DNA from: Gaiellaceae bacterium
Lineage (GTDB): Bacteria > Actinomycetota > Thermoleophilia > Gaiellales > Gaiellaceae
Direction of reading: 5' to 3'
Assembly: GCA_030446625.1 (NCBI GenBank)
Contig: JAUJMY010000003.1
Span: 1 to 64,000, forward strand
Length of the DNA stretch: 64,000 bases
Each line of letters begins with the position of its first letter. The stretch's first letter is position 1. Position numbers and translations under genes: made by a program. Shown one piece after another: positions 25,772 through 35,815 of this stretch. The notes under the pieces were generated by a model. That model did no database searches, was not told the DNA's origin, and was given only the letters and a program-made list of their open reading frames with translations.

Positions 25772-27297
25772 AGGCGTCCCTTCGTCGACGGGACGCCGCC
25801 GCTCGCGGATGTCGCGACAGCGCTGCGCAGCGCGCGGCCCACGGCCTTGAACGCCGCCTCGGCTGTGTGGTGAGCGTCCCGCCCGCGCGAATCGGCGTGA
25901 ACCGCAAGCCGGCCCGCCTGCGCGAAGCTGCAGAGCACGTGCCGCGCGAGCTCGTCGGGCGGATCGAGGTCGACCTCGGCCCACGGCCGTCCGCCGAGAT
26001 CCACGGCTGCGCGTGCGAGCGCCTCGTCCATCGGGACGACCGCGTCTCCGTAGCGCGCGATTCCGGCGCGGTCGCCCAGCGCCCGCGAAACGGCCTCGCC
26101 CAACGCGAGCGCCGCGTCCTCCGTCGCGTGGTGGGGACCGTTCTCCGTATCGCCGTCGCCTTCGAGGACGAGGTCGAACCCGGCGTGGAAGGCGAGCTGC
26201 TCGAGGAAGTGGTCGTACAGGCCCGCGCCCGTCGCGACGCGGACGCAGCGCGGCCCGTCGAGACCGAGGCGGACGCGCTGGCGCGTCTCGGCGGTTGCGC
26301 GCACGTGACGCACGCGGCGCGCCTGTGGTCGCGTCGCCGGCGCACCGCCTCTCGCACGGGCGAGGGCATCGAGCAGGAGGTCGTCGTCCTCGCGGTCGCG
26401 GATGCTGACCCGTAGCGCGCCGTCGAACACCCGCACGACGAGCCCGGCGCGCAGGAGCTGGTCGCCGAGCTGGCCGGCGTCCGGGGTCGGGACGTACAGG
26501 AAGTTCGCGGAGGAGGGGAGCGGCGGGAGACCCAGTGCGCGCAGCTCGCCGGCCACGCGCTCGCGCTCCGCGACCTGTGCCGCGACGTCCGGCGGCTGCG
26601 ACAGCGCGGCGACCGCGAGCGCCGCCGAGAGCGTCGAGATCGGCGCGGGCGCCTGCCGCCGCCGGAGCTCGTCCGCGACGTCCGGCGCTGCGAGCGCGTA
26701 CCCGACGCGCGCGCCCGCGAGCGCGAACGCCTTCGAGAGCGTCCGCACGACGACGATCCCGTCGTCGAGCGCGGCCGCCGCCGTGACGCCCGCGTACTCG
26801 AAGTACGCCTCGTCGACGACGAGCGGGCGCACGGCGGGCAGCTCACCGACCTCTCCGGTCGGGTTGTTCGGGCGGCACGCGAACGCGAAGGCGGGATCCT
26901 CGTCGCCGACGTCCGCCCCCGCCAGTTCGACCGCGATGCGAAAGAGCGGATACGTCGGCGCCGCGGGTATCGCGGCCGCGTCGCCCGGGCCGGCGAAGGA
27001 GCGGGCGCAGAGCAGGATCAGGTCGTCCGCACCCGCGCCGAGCACCACGTTCGCCGGCTCCACTCCCGCGTACTCCGCCAACGCGCGCTCGAGGTCCGCG
27101 TAGCCGCCGTGCGGGTACGTGTTGATCTCCGCGAGCGTGGACGCGATCGCGGCCGGTCGCGAGGACGGAAGCGGCGCCGCAGGCACGTTCCCGTCGAACC
27201 GGACGATCTCGACCGCATCGAGGCCGGCGCGCCGCGCGAGCTCCTCCGTCGACGGCGCCCACCGGTACGCCGCGAACTCTGCCGGCAGCGTCCTCAC
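25768..27297 (-). CDS. HisC-HisB fusion: histidinol-phosphate aminotransferase + IGP dehydratase
   Basis: 509 residues in one uninterrupted frame from GTG 27297, which overlaps the hisD stop (GTGA). Residues 1 to about 320 are a complete His[17 protein letters not shown], and the PLP lysine in [18 protein letters not shown] short Arg/Pro linker ([19 protein letters not shown]) leads to a complete HisB dehydratase: [15 protein letters not shown], the metal-binding [13 protein letters not shown] and [17 protein letters not shown]. HisC and HisB catalyse non-consecutive steps (7 and 6), so fusion would channel imidazole-acetol phosphate. In-frame GTGs at 26313 and 26304 could also start a separate HisB; no Shine-Dalgarno is seen there. 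Confidence 0.92.
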   Translation of the reverse strand: MRTLPAEFAAYRWAPSTEELARRAGLDAVEIVRFDGNVPAAPLPSSRPAAIASTLAEINTYPHGGYADLERALAEYAGVEPANVVLGAGADDLILLCARSFAGPGDAAAIPAAPTYPLFRIAVELAGADVGDEDPAFAFACRPNNPTGEVGELPAVRPLVVDEAYFEYAGVTAAAALDDGIVVVRTLSKAFALAGARVGYALAAPDVADELRRRQAPAPISTLSAALAVAALSQPPDVAAQVAERERVAGELRALGLPPLPSSANFLYVPTPDAGQLGDQLLRAGLVVRVFDGALRVSIRDREDDDLLLDALARARGGAPATRPQARRVRHVRATAETRQRVRLGLDGPRCVRVATGAGLYDHFLEQLAFHAGFDLVLEGDGDTENGPHHATEDAALALGEAVSRALGDRAGIARYGDAVVPMDEALARAAVDLGGRPWAEVDLDPPDELARHVLCSFAQAGRLAVHADSRGRDAHHTAEAAFKAVGRALRSAVATSASGGVPSTKGRL

Positions 27298-28313
27298 CGG
27301 CGCACCGACTCGGCGTGCGCGGGCATCCCTTCGGCCGCGGCGAGCGCCTCGACCACCGGCCGCAGCCGCGCAAGTGCCTCCGGCGTCAGCCTCTGCACCG
27401 TCAACGGCTTGAGGAACGATTCGAGCCCGAGGCCGCCGACCGCGCGCGCCCAGCCCCCGGTCGGCAGCACGTGGTTTCCACCCGTCGCGTAGTCGCCCGC
27501 AGCGACCGGCGAGTCCCGCCCGACGAAAACGGCGCCGGCGTGCCGCACGCGCGGCGCGAGCGACTCGGCGCGACGGCCGAGCAGGACGAGGTGCTCCGGC
27601 GCGATCGCGTCGATCTCGGCGAGTGCCGCCTCGAGGTCTTCTCCCGCGCGGACGACGCGGCAGACGGTGCCGGGGCCGTGCTCGGCCTGCGCCGCGAGCT
27701 CGAGCTCGGCGACGCCGGCCTCCGCCGACTCGTCCGTCAGCACGACGACCTCGGAGGGGCCTGCCGGGAGGTCGATCGCCACGTCGCGGGAGACGATCAG
27801 CTTCGCCTCGTTGACGTACGCGTTGCCGGGCCCGACGATCTTCGCGACGCGCGGGATCGAGTCGGTCCCGTACGCGAGCGCGGCGATCGCGTGCGCGCCT
27901 CCGACCGCCCAGACGTCCTCCAGCCCGAGGAGGCGCGCCGTCGCCGCCACGAGCCCGGCGCCGTCGGGCGGCGTCACGACGACGATCCGCTCCACGCCTG
28001 CGGCCTGCGCGGGTACCGCGCACATGACGAGGGTCGAGAGCAGCCTGCGCGGCACGTAGATGCCGACGGATGCGACGGCGGTCCAGCGGCGGGCGAGCTC
28101 GACGCCGGGGCTCACCTCGAGGCGCACGTCGGCCGGCCGCTGTGCCTCGTGCCACCGACGCACCGCGCCCGCCAGCGCGAGCACCGCGTCCCGCGGCGGC
28201 TCGCCTGCGGGCTGAGCGAGCGCCGGGGCGACACCGTCCAACCGCAGCGCCCACTCCCGAACGGCGTCGTCGCCGCGCGACCGCACGTCGTCGACGATCT
28301 CCGCAACGGTCAC
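27294..28313 (-). CDS. hisD: histidinol dehydrogenase, short form
   Basis: 339 residues, about 90 fewer than usual; the N-terminal helical region is reduced, beginning at TVAEIVDDVRSRGDDAV. Catalytic residues are kept: QAEHGP (zinc Gln and His), APEHLVL (Glu-His pair), GDYATGGNHVLPTGG (zinc Asp), and the final zinc His in EGMPAHAES. It oxidises histidinol to histidine with two NAD+. GTG 28313 overlaps the hisG stop as GTGA. An upstream in-frame start would lie deep inside hisG, so the shortening seems real. Confidence 0.93.
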   Translation of the reverse strand: MTVAEIVDDVRSRGDDAVREWALRLDGVAPALAQPAGEPPRDAVLALAGAVRRWHEAQRPADVRLEVSPGVELARRWTAVASVGIYVPRRLLSTLVMCAVPAQAAGVERIVVVTPPDGAGLVAATARLLGLEDVWAVGGAHAIAALAYGTDSIPRVAKIVGPGNAYVNEAKLIVSRDVAIDLPAGPSEVVVLTDESAEAGVAELELAAQAEHGPGTVCRVVRAGEDLEAALAEIDAIAPEHLVLLGRRAESLAPRVRHAGAVFVGRDSPVAAGDYATGGNHVLPTGGWARAVGGLGLESFLKPLTVQRLTPEALARLRPVVEALAAAEGMPAHAESVRR

Positions 28314-29149
28314 GCGATCATCCGTTCGACGGGAACGAGCAGGATCGACGACGCGCCTGCAGCCTCCAGCTGCGGAAGCACGTCCCAGACGTCCGCCGCC
28401 GAGACGAGCGCGTGCACCGCGACCATCCCCGGCTCGGCGAGCGGGAGCACCGTCGGCGCACGCGAGCCGGGCACGATGTCCCGGATCGCGTCGACCGCAG
28501 CCGCAGGCGCGTTCAGCATCAAGTACCGCGCGGAGCGCGCCGCGACGACGCTTCGCAGCACGGGCGCGAGCCGCAGCGCTGCCGGGTCCGGCTCGCGGCC
28601 GGCGATCAGCACGGCCTCCGACGCGAAGACGGCGCCCAGCGAGCGAAGCCCGTTCCGGCGGAGCGTGTCGCCGCTCGAGACGAGATCGACGATCCCGTCG
28701 GCGAGGCCGAGCCTCGGCGCGACCTCGACGGAACCCGTCACCTCGATCGTCTCGATCTCGACGCCGGCGGCGCCGAGTCCGGCCGCTGCCAGGCGCGGGT
28801 ACGACGTCGCAATCCGCAGGCCGTCCAGCTCCGCAAGCGAGCGCACGGTCGACTCTTGCGGCACTGCCGCGTCCAGGGTGCAGCCGCCGAAGCCGAGCCG
28901 GAGCAGCTCCGTCACCTGCACGGCGCGCTCCGCGACGAGGTCGGCGCCGGTGACTCCGCAGTCGACGACGCCGTCCTGTACGTACTCCGGAACGTCGGCG
29001 GCGCGCACGAGCAGGACCTCGATCGGCGCGTTGCGGCAGCGGATCGCGAGCGCGCGCTCGCCCGGCTCCTCCGGTCCGAGACCGGCCGCGTCGAGCAGCG
29101 CGATCGCCGGCTCGCGAAGCCGCCCCTTGGAGGGGATCGCGATCGTCAG
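28310..29149 (-). CDS. hisG: ATP phosphoribosyltransferase, long form
   Basis: 279 residues. First and committed step of histidine synthesis. TIAIPSKGRLREPA is the family N terminus; VVDCGVTGADLV and VDLVSSGDTLRRNGL form the PRPP site. The C-terminal domain (from about 205) is the regulatory HisG_C module that binds histidine in long-form enzymes, so no HisZ is needed. The only start near the conserved N terminus is CTG 29149, overlapping the yerC stop (CTGA); no ATG, GTG or TTG is in frame close by. Confidence 0.93.
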   Translation of the reverse strand: MTIAIPSKGRLREPAIALLDAAGLGPEEPGERALAIRCRNAPIEVLLVRAADVPEYVQDGVVDCGVTGADLVAERAVQVTELLRLGFGGCTLDAAVPQESTVRSLAELDGLRIATSYPRLAAAGLGAAGVEIETIEVTGSVEVAPRLGLADGIVDLVSSGDTLRRNGLRSLGAVFASEAVLIAGREPDPAALRLAPVLRSVVAARSARYLMLNAPAAAVDAIRDIVPGSRAPTVLPLAEPGMVAVHALVSAADVWDVLPQLEAAGASSILLVPVERMIA

Positions 29150-29454
29150 CGGCTGCGCGAGTCCGCCGGAAGGCGGTCGAGCGCCAGCCGGTAGCCGCCC
29201 TCGCCGTGCCGCAGCCAGTGCGCGACCCGCGTCACGGTCGTCGTCGACGCGCCCGTTCGCTCCCTGATCTGCCCGTAGGGAAGACCCTCGTCGAGCAGCC
29301 GGACCACCTGCCACCGGTGCGCCAGCGCCTCGAGCTCGTTCAGCGTGCAGAGGTCGCGGAAGAGCCGCTCCGCCTCCTCCCGCGTCTTGAGCCGCAGGAT
29401 CGCGTCCAGCAGCTCGTGCAGCGACTCGCTCCACGGATGTCGTTCCTCGTCCAT
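29146..29454 (-). CDS. TrpR-like regulator of the YerC/YecD family
   Basis: 102 residues. TrpR-type helix-turn-helix: LTREEAERLFRDLCTLNELEAL-like helices (as LKTREEAERLFRDLCTLNE), then the YGQIRERTGASTTTVTRV DNA-reading unit. Family members are small dimeric repressors responsive to an amino acid. Being first in the his operon, directly beside a 26-bp palindrome it overlaps, it is likely the autogenous histidine-pathway regulator. A tryptophan role cannot be excluded. Confidence 0.85.
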   Translation of the reverse strand: MDEERHPWSESLHELLDAILRLKTREEAERLFRDLCTLNELEALAHRWQVVRLLDEGLPYGQIRERTGASTTTVTRVAHWLRHGEGGYRLALDRLPADSRSR

Positions 29455-29458
29455 GATT

Positions 29459-29484
29459 CATCATGTTAGCATGTTAGCATGATG
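29459..29484. promoter_or_regulatory. divergent promoter/operator between yerC-hisG operon and hisA
   Basis: CATCATG and CATGATG arms enclose two direct copies of ATGTTAGC (29463-29470, 29471-29478). The repeats supply TAGCAT 6 nt before hisA ATG 29479 and, on the other strand, TAACAT 8 nt before yerC ATG 29454. Promoters in both directions and the likely YerC operator thus coincide within 26 bp. Confidence 0.6.
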
Positions 29485-30227
29485 GAACACGAGCCTCTCG
29501 TGATTCCCGCGGTCGACGTGCTCGCGGGCGAGGCCGTCCGGCTCGAGCGCGGCGACTTCGACCGTGTCGCCGTGAATGCAGGCGACCCGCTCGCGCTCGT
29601 ACGGCGCTTCGCCTCTGCAGGAGCGTCGCTCGTGCACGTCGTCGATCTCGACGGCGCGCGCCGAGGCGTGCTCGACCGGGAGCTCGTGGCGCACGCGGCG
29701 CGCGCGGCCTCCGATGTCCCGGTTCAGTTCTCGGGCGGGATCCGCTCCGTTGCGGACGCGCGCGCCGCGGTCGGCGCGGGGGCCGCTCGAATCCTCGTCG
29801 GCACCGCGGCGTTCTCGGCGCGCGTCCCTGATGGCGCGCCTCGTCGACGTGCTCGGGGAGCGGGTGGGCGTCGCCGTCGACGCGCGCGGGGGAGCGGTCG
29901 CGGTCGCCGGCTGGCGGCGGACCGCGCCGCTGGGACCGGAGCAGGCAGCGGGCCGCAGCCGCGGCGGCCGGAGTCTCGTTTCTGCTCTGCACGGCGATCG
30001 ACCGCGACGGCACCCTCGGCGGCCCGGACCTCGAGTTGCTCGCGCGCGTGCGCGACGCCGCGCCCACCGTGGCGATCCTGGCCGCCGGGGGCGTTCGCAC
30101 GCCCGACGACCTCGAGCGGATCGCGGGCCTCGGCCTCGCCGGCGCCGTCGTCGGGCGGGCGCTGCTGGACGGCTCGCTGCCGCTGTCGGTACTCGGCTCC
30201 GGGCCGGTCGGCGCGCTTAGGTCTTGA
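29479..30227 (+). pseudogene. hisA: hisA (ProFAR isomerase), two frameshifts
   Basis: The N-terminal half reads VIPAVDVLAGEAVRLERGDF (catalytic Asp) through GGIRSVADARAAVGAGAARILVG. Near 29822 the frame shifts to ARLVDVLGERVGVAVDARGG, and near 29945 again to GVSFLLCTAIDRDGTLGG (second Asp), then GGVRTPDDLERIAG to the end. Joined, these give a complete TIM barrel of about 245 residues. As hisA is the only copy seen and the pathway is otherwise complete here, sequence error is more likely than loss. ATG 29479 and 29482 are both possible starts. Confidence 0.85.
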
Positions 30228-30564
30228 TCTGCGAGAAGCGGATCAGCGTCACCGTGTCGTCCTCGCTGACCGCGCGGTTGTACAGCTGCCCGAGGAAGTG
30301 CGCCATCTCCTCCGTGCGCCTGATCTCGGGGTTGTCGTGCTCGATCTCGCGCGGCGAGAGCTCGCCGAGGCGCTTCACGTCCACCTTGTCGATCACCGCC
30401 TCGAACACCTTCTCGCGCGGGCTGTAGCGGACGCCGACGAGCACCTGCACGACCATGCCCTTCCGGTACTTCCCAGACTTGTCGCCGAGCCGGATCGTCG
30501 CCGTCTTCCGCCCCGTGCGCAGCTGGTCCGCGACGAGCGGCGAGTAGAAGTTCAGGGCTTCCAT
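30217..30564 (-). CDS. ASCH-domain protein
   Basis: 115 residues. ALNFYSPLVADQLRTGRKTATIRLGDKSGKY fits the ASCH/PUA-like fold, with the conserved TIR and a Lys-rich turn. ASCH proteins bind or process RNA or nucleosides; EVI-type N4-acetylcytidine amidohydrolases belong here, but the substrate is not determined. The 3' end overlaps the convergent hisA end by 11 bp. Confidence 0.75.
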   Translation of the reverse strand: MEALNFYSPLVADQLRTGRKTATIRLGDKSGKYRKGMVVQVLVGVRYSPREKVFEAVIDKVDVKRLGELSPREIEHDNPEIRRTEEMAHFLGQLYNRAVSEDDTVTLIRFSQIKT

Positions 30565-30577
30565 CGCGCGCGCAAGA

Positions 30578-31018
30578 TCATACGGCGTCCTCTTCGAGCG
30601 CCGCGACGGCTTTCTCGGCCACCTCGCGCTCGCCCTTGTACGCGAGCAATCGCGGCGCGTCCGCGAGCCGGAGCCAGCGCGCCTCGGCGACCTCGTGCCG
30701 GTGCTCCGGCGGCAGGTCGTCGATCCGTCCGCTCCGGTACTCGACGAGGTAGAAGCTCACCACCTTGAAGACGCGCTCTCCGGCCCAGGTGTAGACGTAG
30801 CGGACGTCGTCCAGCTTCCGGACGACGTCCCCGGTCACCCCCGTCTCCTCCGCAACCTCGCGCAGCGCGGTCGCCTCGGCGCTCTCGCCGCGCCCCACGA
30901 GCCCCTTCGGCAGCGCCCACGTCCCCTCCGGCTTTCCGGCCGGGCGGATGGCCGCGAGCGACCACGCGCCGCGCAGCCGACGCACCACGACCCCGCCTGC
31001 TGAGAACTCGCGCCGCAC
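30578..31018 (-). CDS. Nudix hydrolase
   Basis: 146 residues from GTG 31018. The Nudix box reads G-LVGRG-E-SAEATAL-REVAEETGV (about residues 39-61), with the metal-binding Glu pair intact. The N-terminal RREFSAGGVVVRR is typical of MutT/diadenosine-polyphosphate hydrolase-type members. It is 13 bp before the ASCH gene on the same strand, so the two may be co-transcribed nucleic-acid housekeeping enzymes. Confidence 0.88.
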   Translation of the reverse strand: MRREFSAGGVVVRRLRGAWSLAAIRPAGKPEGTWALPKGLVGRGESAEATALREVAEETGVTGDVVRKLDDVRYVYTWAGERVFKVVSFYLVEYRSGRIDDLPPEHRHEVAEARWLRLADAPRLLAYKGEREVAEKAVAALEEDAV

Positions 31019-31063
31019 GCGCGTCTTGTAACAGCGAGCGCGTAGCGACGTCCCCCGGTTGCC

Positions 31064-31091
31064 TTGCAGGGGGCTCGCGAGCGGGTTAAAC
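31064..31091 (+). promoter_or_regulatory. groESL promoter
   Basis: TTGCAG (31064-31069), 16-bp spacer, TTAAAC (31086-31091), directly followed by the CIRCE operator. This arrangement allows the repressor to block initiation. Confidence 0.55.
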
Positions 31092-31095
31092 TCGC

Positions 31096-31122
31096 CTGGC
31101 ACTCACACAACGAGAGTGCCAG
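31096..31122. promoter_or_regulatory. CIRCE operator (HrcA binding site)
   Basis: CTGGCACTC-N9-GAGTGCCAG, a perfect 9-9-9 inverted repeat matching the CIRCE element. HrcA bound here represses groESL until heat or unfolded protein titrates GroEL. hrcA itself is not in the window. Confidence 0.93.
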
Positions 31123-31158
31123 CAAGTGTCACAAAGTCGGGTTACGAGGAGGAAGTGC

Positions 31159-31470
31159 ATGAATCTGCAGCCGCTCGGAGACCGCCTGATCGTCGAGATC
31201 CTCGACGAGGAGGAGACGACGGTCAGCGGCATCGTCCTGCCGGACACGGCCAAGGAGAAGCCGCAGCGCGGACGCGTCCTCGCAGTCGGCCCCGGGTCGC
31301 GGGACGAGGACGGCGAGTACATCAAGATCGACCTCGAGGAGGGTGACGAGATCATCTTCTCCAAGTACGGCGGCACGGAGATCAAGGTCGGCGCCGACGA
31401 GGTCCTGATCCTGCGCGAGTCGGACGTCCTGGCGAAGGTCGTCGGAGACCGCGAGCTCGCTTCCGCGTAG
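31159..31470 (+). CDS. groES: co-chaperonin GroES
   Basis: 103 residues. Start ATG 31159 after RBS GAGGAGG gives the normal [20 protein letters not shown]. The mobile loop ([17 protein letters not shown]) and roof hairpin ([11 protein letters not shown]) are present. Caps GroEL during folding. First gene of groES-groEL, 30 bp before groEL. Confidence 0.98.
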   Translation: MNLQPLGDRLIVEILDEEETTVSGIVLPDTAKEKPQRGRVLAVGPGSRDEDGEYIKIDLEEGDEIIFSKYGGTEIKVGADEVLILRESDVLAKVVGDRELASA

Positions 31471-31479
31471 TCGTACTAG

Positions 31480-33132
<1,653 letters not shown>

Positions 33133-33160
33133 GCAGCCTGCCCGGCTGCTCTGTGAGAGA

Positions 33161-33192
33161 GACGAAGGGCCGGCTCGCGCCGGCCCTTCGTC
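33161..33192 (+). terminator. terminator after groEL
   Basis: GACGAAGGGCCGGC/GCCGGCCCTTCGTC, 14-bp perfect stem, TCGC loop, followed by TGCTT. Confidence 0.8.
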
Positions 33193-33226
33193 TGCTTGGA
33201 GGACGACGGCGAGACGGCGGGTCAAC

Positions 33227-33256
33227 GAGAAGGGCGGCCTTGCGGCCGCCCTTCTC
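33227..33256. terminator. second hairpin, between groEL and the convergent molybdoenzyme gene
   Basis: GAGAAGGGCGGCC/GGCCGCCCTTCTC, 13-bp perfect stem with TTGC loop. With the preceding hairpin it separates two convergent units. The rest of 33257-33381 shows no gene. Confidence 0.65.
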
Positions 33257-33381
33257 ACCTCCCCGGCCGGGCGCGCTACGGCGTCCCGGGCGGGAACGTC
33301 TGGCCTGAGGTCTCCCGGCCATTACGCGGCCGATGGCCGGAGGGAAGTCAATACGCCGGGGAGCCAGAGGAGCGGCACGCG

Positions 33382-33987
33382 TCAGAACCCGTAGCGCTCC
33401 TCCTTCCAGAAGTCCGCCTCGTTGTGGTAGCCGTAGCGCTCCCAGAAGCCGGGCTGGTCGTGGTCGAGGAGCTCGATCCCGCGCAGCCACTTCGCGCTCT
33501 TCCAGAAGTACTTGCGCGGGATCACGAGGCGCAGCGGCCAGCCATGGTCGGGCGTGAGCGGTGCGCCGTCGGCCTCGTACGCGAGCAGCGCGTGCTCGTC
33601 CTCGAGGAACTCGAGCGGGAAGTTGGAGCTGAACCCCTGCTCGGCGTGCGCCACGACGAAGCGCGCGGTCGGCTTCGGGCGCACGAGGCTCGCGAGCTCG
33701 CGCCAGCGCACGCCGCGGAAGCTCGCGTCGAAGCGGCTCCAGCGTGTGACGCAGTGGATGTCGAGCGTGATCTCGCTCGCGGGGAGCGCGCGCAGCTGCT
33801 CCCACGTCAGCGTCAGTGGCTCCTCGACCTCGCCCCAGACCTTTAGGTCCCACGTCGCGAGGTCGACGTCCGGGACGCTGCCCGCGTGCAGCACCGGCCA
33901 CTTCTCGGTCAGGTACTGGCCGGGTGGGAGGCGGGCCGGGTCGTACCCCTTCTCCAGGACTTTCTGCTCGGCCTTGGAGCGGAACAC
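33382..33987 (-). CDS. molybdopterin-dependent oxidoreductase (sulfite oxidase-like fold)
   Basis: 201 residues from GTG 33987. The domain has DIHCVTRWSRFDASFRGVRW, whose Cys should bind the molybdenum, and a cofactor-binding DHGWPLRLVIPRKYFWKSAKW, as in YedY/SUOX-type proteins. No Tat signal or heme domain, so it is a stand-alone cytoplasmic catalytic domain. Substrate unknown. Leaderless: TAGTGT lies 7 nt before the start and shares bases with the ygfZ promoter. Confidence 0.85.
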   Translation of the reverse strand: MFRSKAEQKVLEKGYDPARLPPGQYLTEKWPVLHAGSVPDVDLATWDLKVWGEVEEPLTLTWEQLRALPASEITLDIHCVTRWSRFDASFRGVRWRELASLVRPKPTARFVVAHAEQGFSSNFPLEFLEDEHALLAYEADGAPLTPDHGWPLRLVIPRKYFWKSAKWLRGIELLDHDQPGFWERYGYHNEADFWKEERYGF

Positions 33988-33993
33988 GCTGCC

Positions 33994-34000
33994 TACACTA
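33994..34000. promoter_or_regulatory. overlapping bidirectional -10 boxes
   Basis: TACACTA gives TACACT on the plus strand (6 nt before GTG 34006) and TAGTGT on the minus strand (7 nt before GTG 33987). One 7-mer appears to serve two leaderless genes, so they compete for the same polymerase position. Confidence 0.5.
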
Positions 34001-34005
34001 GCCAC

Positions 34006-34746
34006 GTGGTTCGTGTCGCAGAGCGCCCGCGCGACTACGTTCGCGTGGCGGGGCCGGACGGTGAGGACTTCCTCCAGCGGATGGTCTCGAACGACGTCAC
34101 GGCGGCTCCGTGCGAGGCGCTGCTGCTCACGCCGAAAGCGCGGGTCGTCGCGCCGCTCGTCGTGGTGCGGCGCGGTCCCGACGACTTCCTCCTGCTCACG
34201 GAGCGGGGCCTCGGCGACGTCGTGCGGACGACGCTTCTCCGCGCCCGCTTCGCGGCGAAGGTGGAGGTCGAGCGCGAGGAGCATCGTTCCGTCGTCGTGT
34301 TCGGCGAGGACGGCGGCATTCCGAACCACGAGTTCGGCGAGCCGGCGGTCGAGCTACTGGACGTCGATCTCGAAGCCAACCTCGGCGAGGACGTGCTCGA
34401 GCGGATGCGGATAGCGGCCGCGACGCCTCGCTTCGGCCGCGAGATCGACGACCGCGTCCTGCCGGCGGAGGCAGGGCTCGTCGAGCGTGCCGTCAGCTTC
34501 ACGAAGGGGTGCTACCCGGGGCAGGAGCCGATCGCGCGCCTCCACTACCGCGGGCACGCGAACCGGCGGCTCCGGATCCTCGAGCTCGAGGGCGAGGTGG
34601 CCCCGGAGGCGGAGATCCGCCATGGCGAGAAGGTCGTCGGCCGAGTCACGAGCGCCGTTCCCGGCCTGGCGCTCGGCTACGTCCGCACCGAGGTCCCCGA
34701 CGACGCCGAGCTCGCCGTCGACGGGACGAGGGCGCGGCTACACTAG
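34006..34746 (+). CDS. ygfZ: YgfZ/GcvT-family folate-binding protein
   Basis: 246 residues. The diagnostic KGCYPGQEPIARLHYRG block (about residue 167) carries the YgfZ cysteine. YgfZ uses tetrahydrofolate in assembly or repair of certain iron-sulfur enzymes, including radical-SAM proteins such as LipA, which is encoded in this window. N-terminal DFLQRMVSNDVTA is the family fold entry. GTG 34006 follows the TACACT box. Confidence 0.88.
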   Translation: MVRVAERPRDYVRVAGPDGEDFLQRMVSNDVTAAPCEALLLTPKARVVAPLVVVRRGPDDFLLLTERGLGDVVRTTLLRARFAAKVEVEREEHRSVVVFGEDGGIPNHEFGEPAVELLDVDLEANLGEDVLERMRIAAATPRFGREIDDRVLPAEAGLVERAVSFTKGCYPGQEPIARLHYRGHANRRLRILELEGEVAPEAEIRHGEKVVGRVTSAVPGLALGYVRTEVPDDAELAVDGTRARLH

Positions 34747-34757
34747 TCCATCTTCCC

Positions 34758-34830
34758 GCGCCCGTAGCTCAGGGGATAGAGCGCTGCCCTGCGGAGGCAG
34801 AGGTCGCATGTTCGAATCATGCCGGGCGCA
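34758..34830 (+). tRNA. tRNA-Arg (anticodon GCG)
   Basis: A full cloverleaf folds: acceptor GCGCCCG/CGGGCGC (all seven pairs), D stem GCTC/GAGC with A20 in its loop, anticodon stem CTGCC/GGCAG with loop CTGCGGA (anticodon 34791-34793 GCG), T stem GCATG/CATGC with loop TTCGAAT, discriminator A, no encoded CCA. A20 and anticodon C35 are arginine identity elements. GCG instead of the usual ACG for CGU/CGC is uncommon in bacteria. Confidence 0.93.
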
Positions 34831-34882
34831 TCTCGTCGTGCCTCGCGCGTCGCCGCGCGCAGGCCGCCCCTAGACTCCGCGC

Positions 34883-35815
34883 GTGCCGCTCTACTTGACG
34901 GAGGCGGACGTCCAGGCGCTGCTCGCGCCGGCGGAGGCGGTCGACGTCGTCGAGCGGTGCTTCGGGCGGCTCGCGCGCGACGCCGTCGAGAACAAGCCGC
35001 GGTACCGCCTCGGCCTCGACGGCGGGATCCTCGCCGTGATGTCCGCGGCCGACCTCGAGCTCGGCTACGCCGGCTTGAAGACGTACGCCGCCTTCGGCTA
35101 CGACGACGTCCGCTTCGTCGTCCTCCTCTTCCGGACGACGCACGCGGAGCTCGTCGCCGTCATCGAGGCGAACAAGCGCGGGCAGCTGCGGACGGGCGCG
35201 GCGAGCGGGGTCGCCGCGCGCCACCTCGCCCGCCCGGGAGCGCGAACGCTCGGCGTGATCGGCTGCGGCTGGCAGGCCGAGAGCCAGGTGGCCTGCATCC
35301 GCGCGGCGGCGCCGTCGATCGAGCGCGTCGTCGCCTACTGCAGGACGCCGGCACGGCTCGAGGCGTTCTGCGCGCGGACCGGCGCCGAGGCGGGCGAGTC
35401 GCATCGCGACGCGGGCGAGCAGGACGTCGTCGTCACCGCGACGACGTCGAAGGATCCGGTGCTCCGCGGTGAGTGGCTGCCGCGCGGCGCGCTCGTGTGC
35501 GCGATCGGCGCGCACGACGCGCGGGCGCGCGAGCTCGACAACGGCGTCCTCGAGCGCGCCGCGTTCGTCTGCTGCGACTCGCGCGAGCAGTCGCGGCTCG
35601 AGTCCGGCGACCTGATCGAGCCGGTCGACGGCGGCGTCCTCGACTGGCTGGAGGTGCACGAGCTCCAGGAGGTCGTCGCCGGGGAGCTGCGCGGCCGGCA
35701 GGCGGACGACGACGTCGTCGTCTTCAAGTCGAACGGGATCGCGGCCTGGGACGTCGCCGCAGCGGCCGCGGTGTACGAGCGCGCGCGCGAGCGCGGCATC
35801 GGGCGCGAGCTCTAG
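34883..35815 (+). CDS. ornithine cyclodeaminase / mu-crystallin family protein
   Basis: 310 residues from GTG 34883, TAGACT 6 nt upstream (leaderless). Rossmann motif [14 protein letters not shown] (about residue 130); substrate-side blocks GLKTYAAFG and [17 protein letters not shown]. The family includes ornithine cyclodeaminase, alanine dehydrogenase and ketimine reductases; the substrate cannot be fixed. No amino acid cluster adjoins it. Confidence 0.85.
   Translation: MPLYLTEADVQALLAPAEAVDVVERCFGRLARDAVENKPRYRLGLDGGILAVMSAADLELGYAGLKTYAAFGYDDVRFVVLLFRTTHAELVAVIEANKRGQLRTGAASGVAARHLARPGARTLGVIGCGWQAESQVACIRAAAPSIERVVAYCRTPARLEAFCARTGAEAGESHRDAGEQDVVVTATTSKDPVLRGEWLPRGALVCAIGAHDARARELDNGVLERAAFVCCDSREQSRLESGDLIEPVDGGVLDWLEVHELQEVVAGELRGRQADDDVVVFKSNGIAAWDVAAAAAVYERARERGIGREL

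Noticed and set aside
24510-26846. Apparent 778-aa frame over hisC/hisB/hisH/hisF
   Set aside because: Only its last 247 codons (hisF) resemble a protein; the rest is the wrong frame across neighbouring his genes. Only the HisC-HisB fusion is real.
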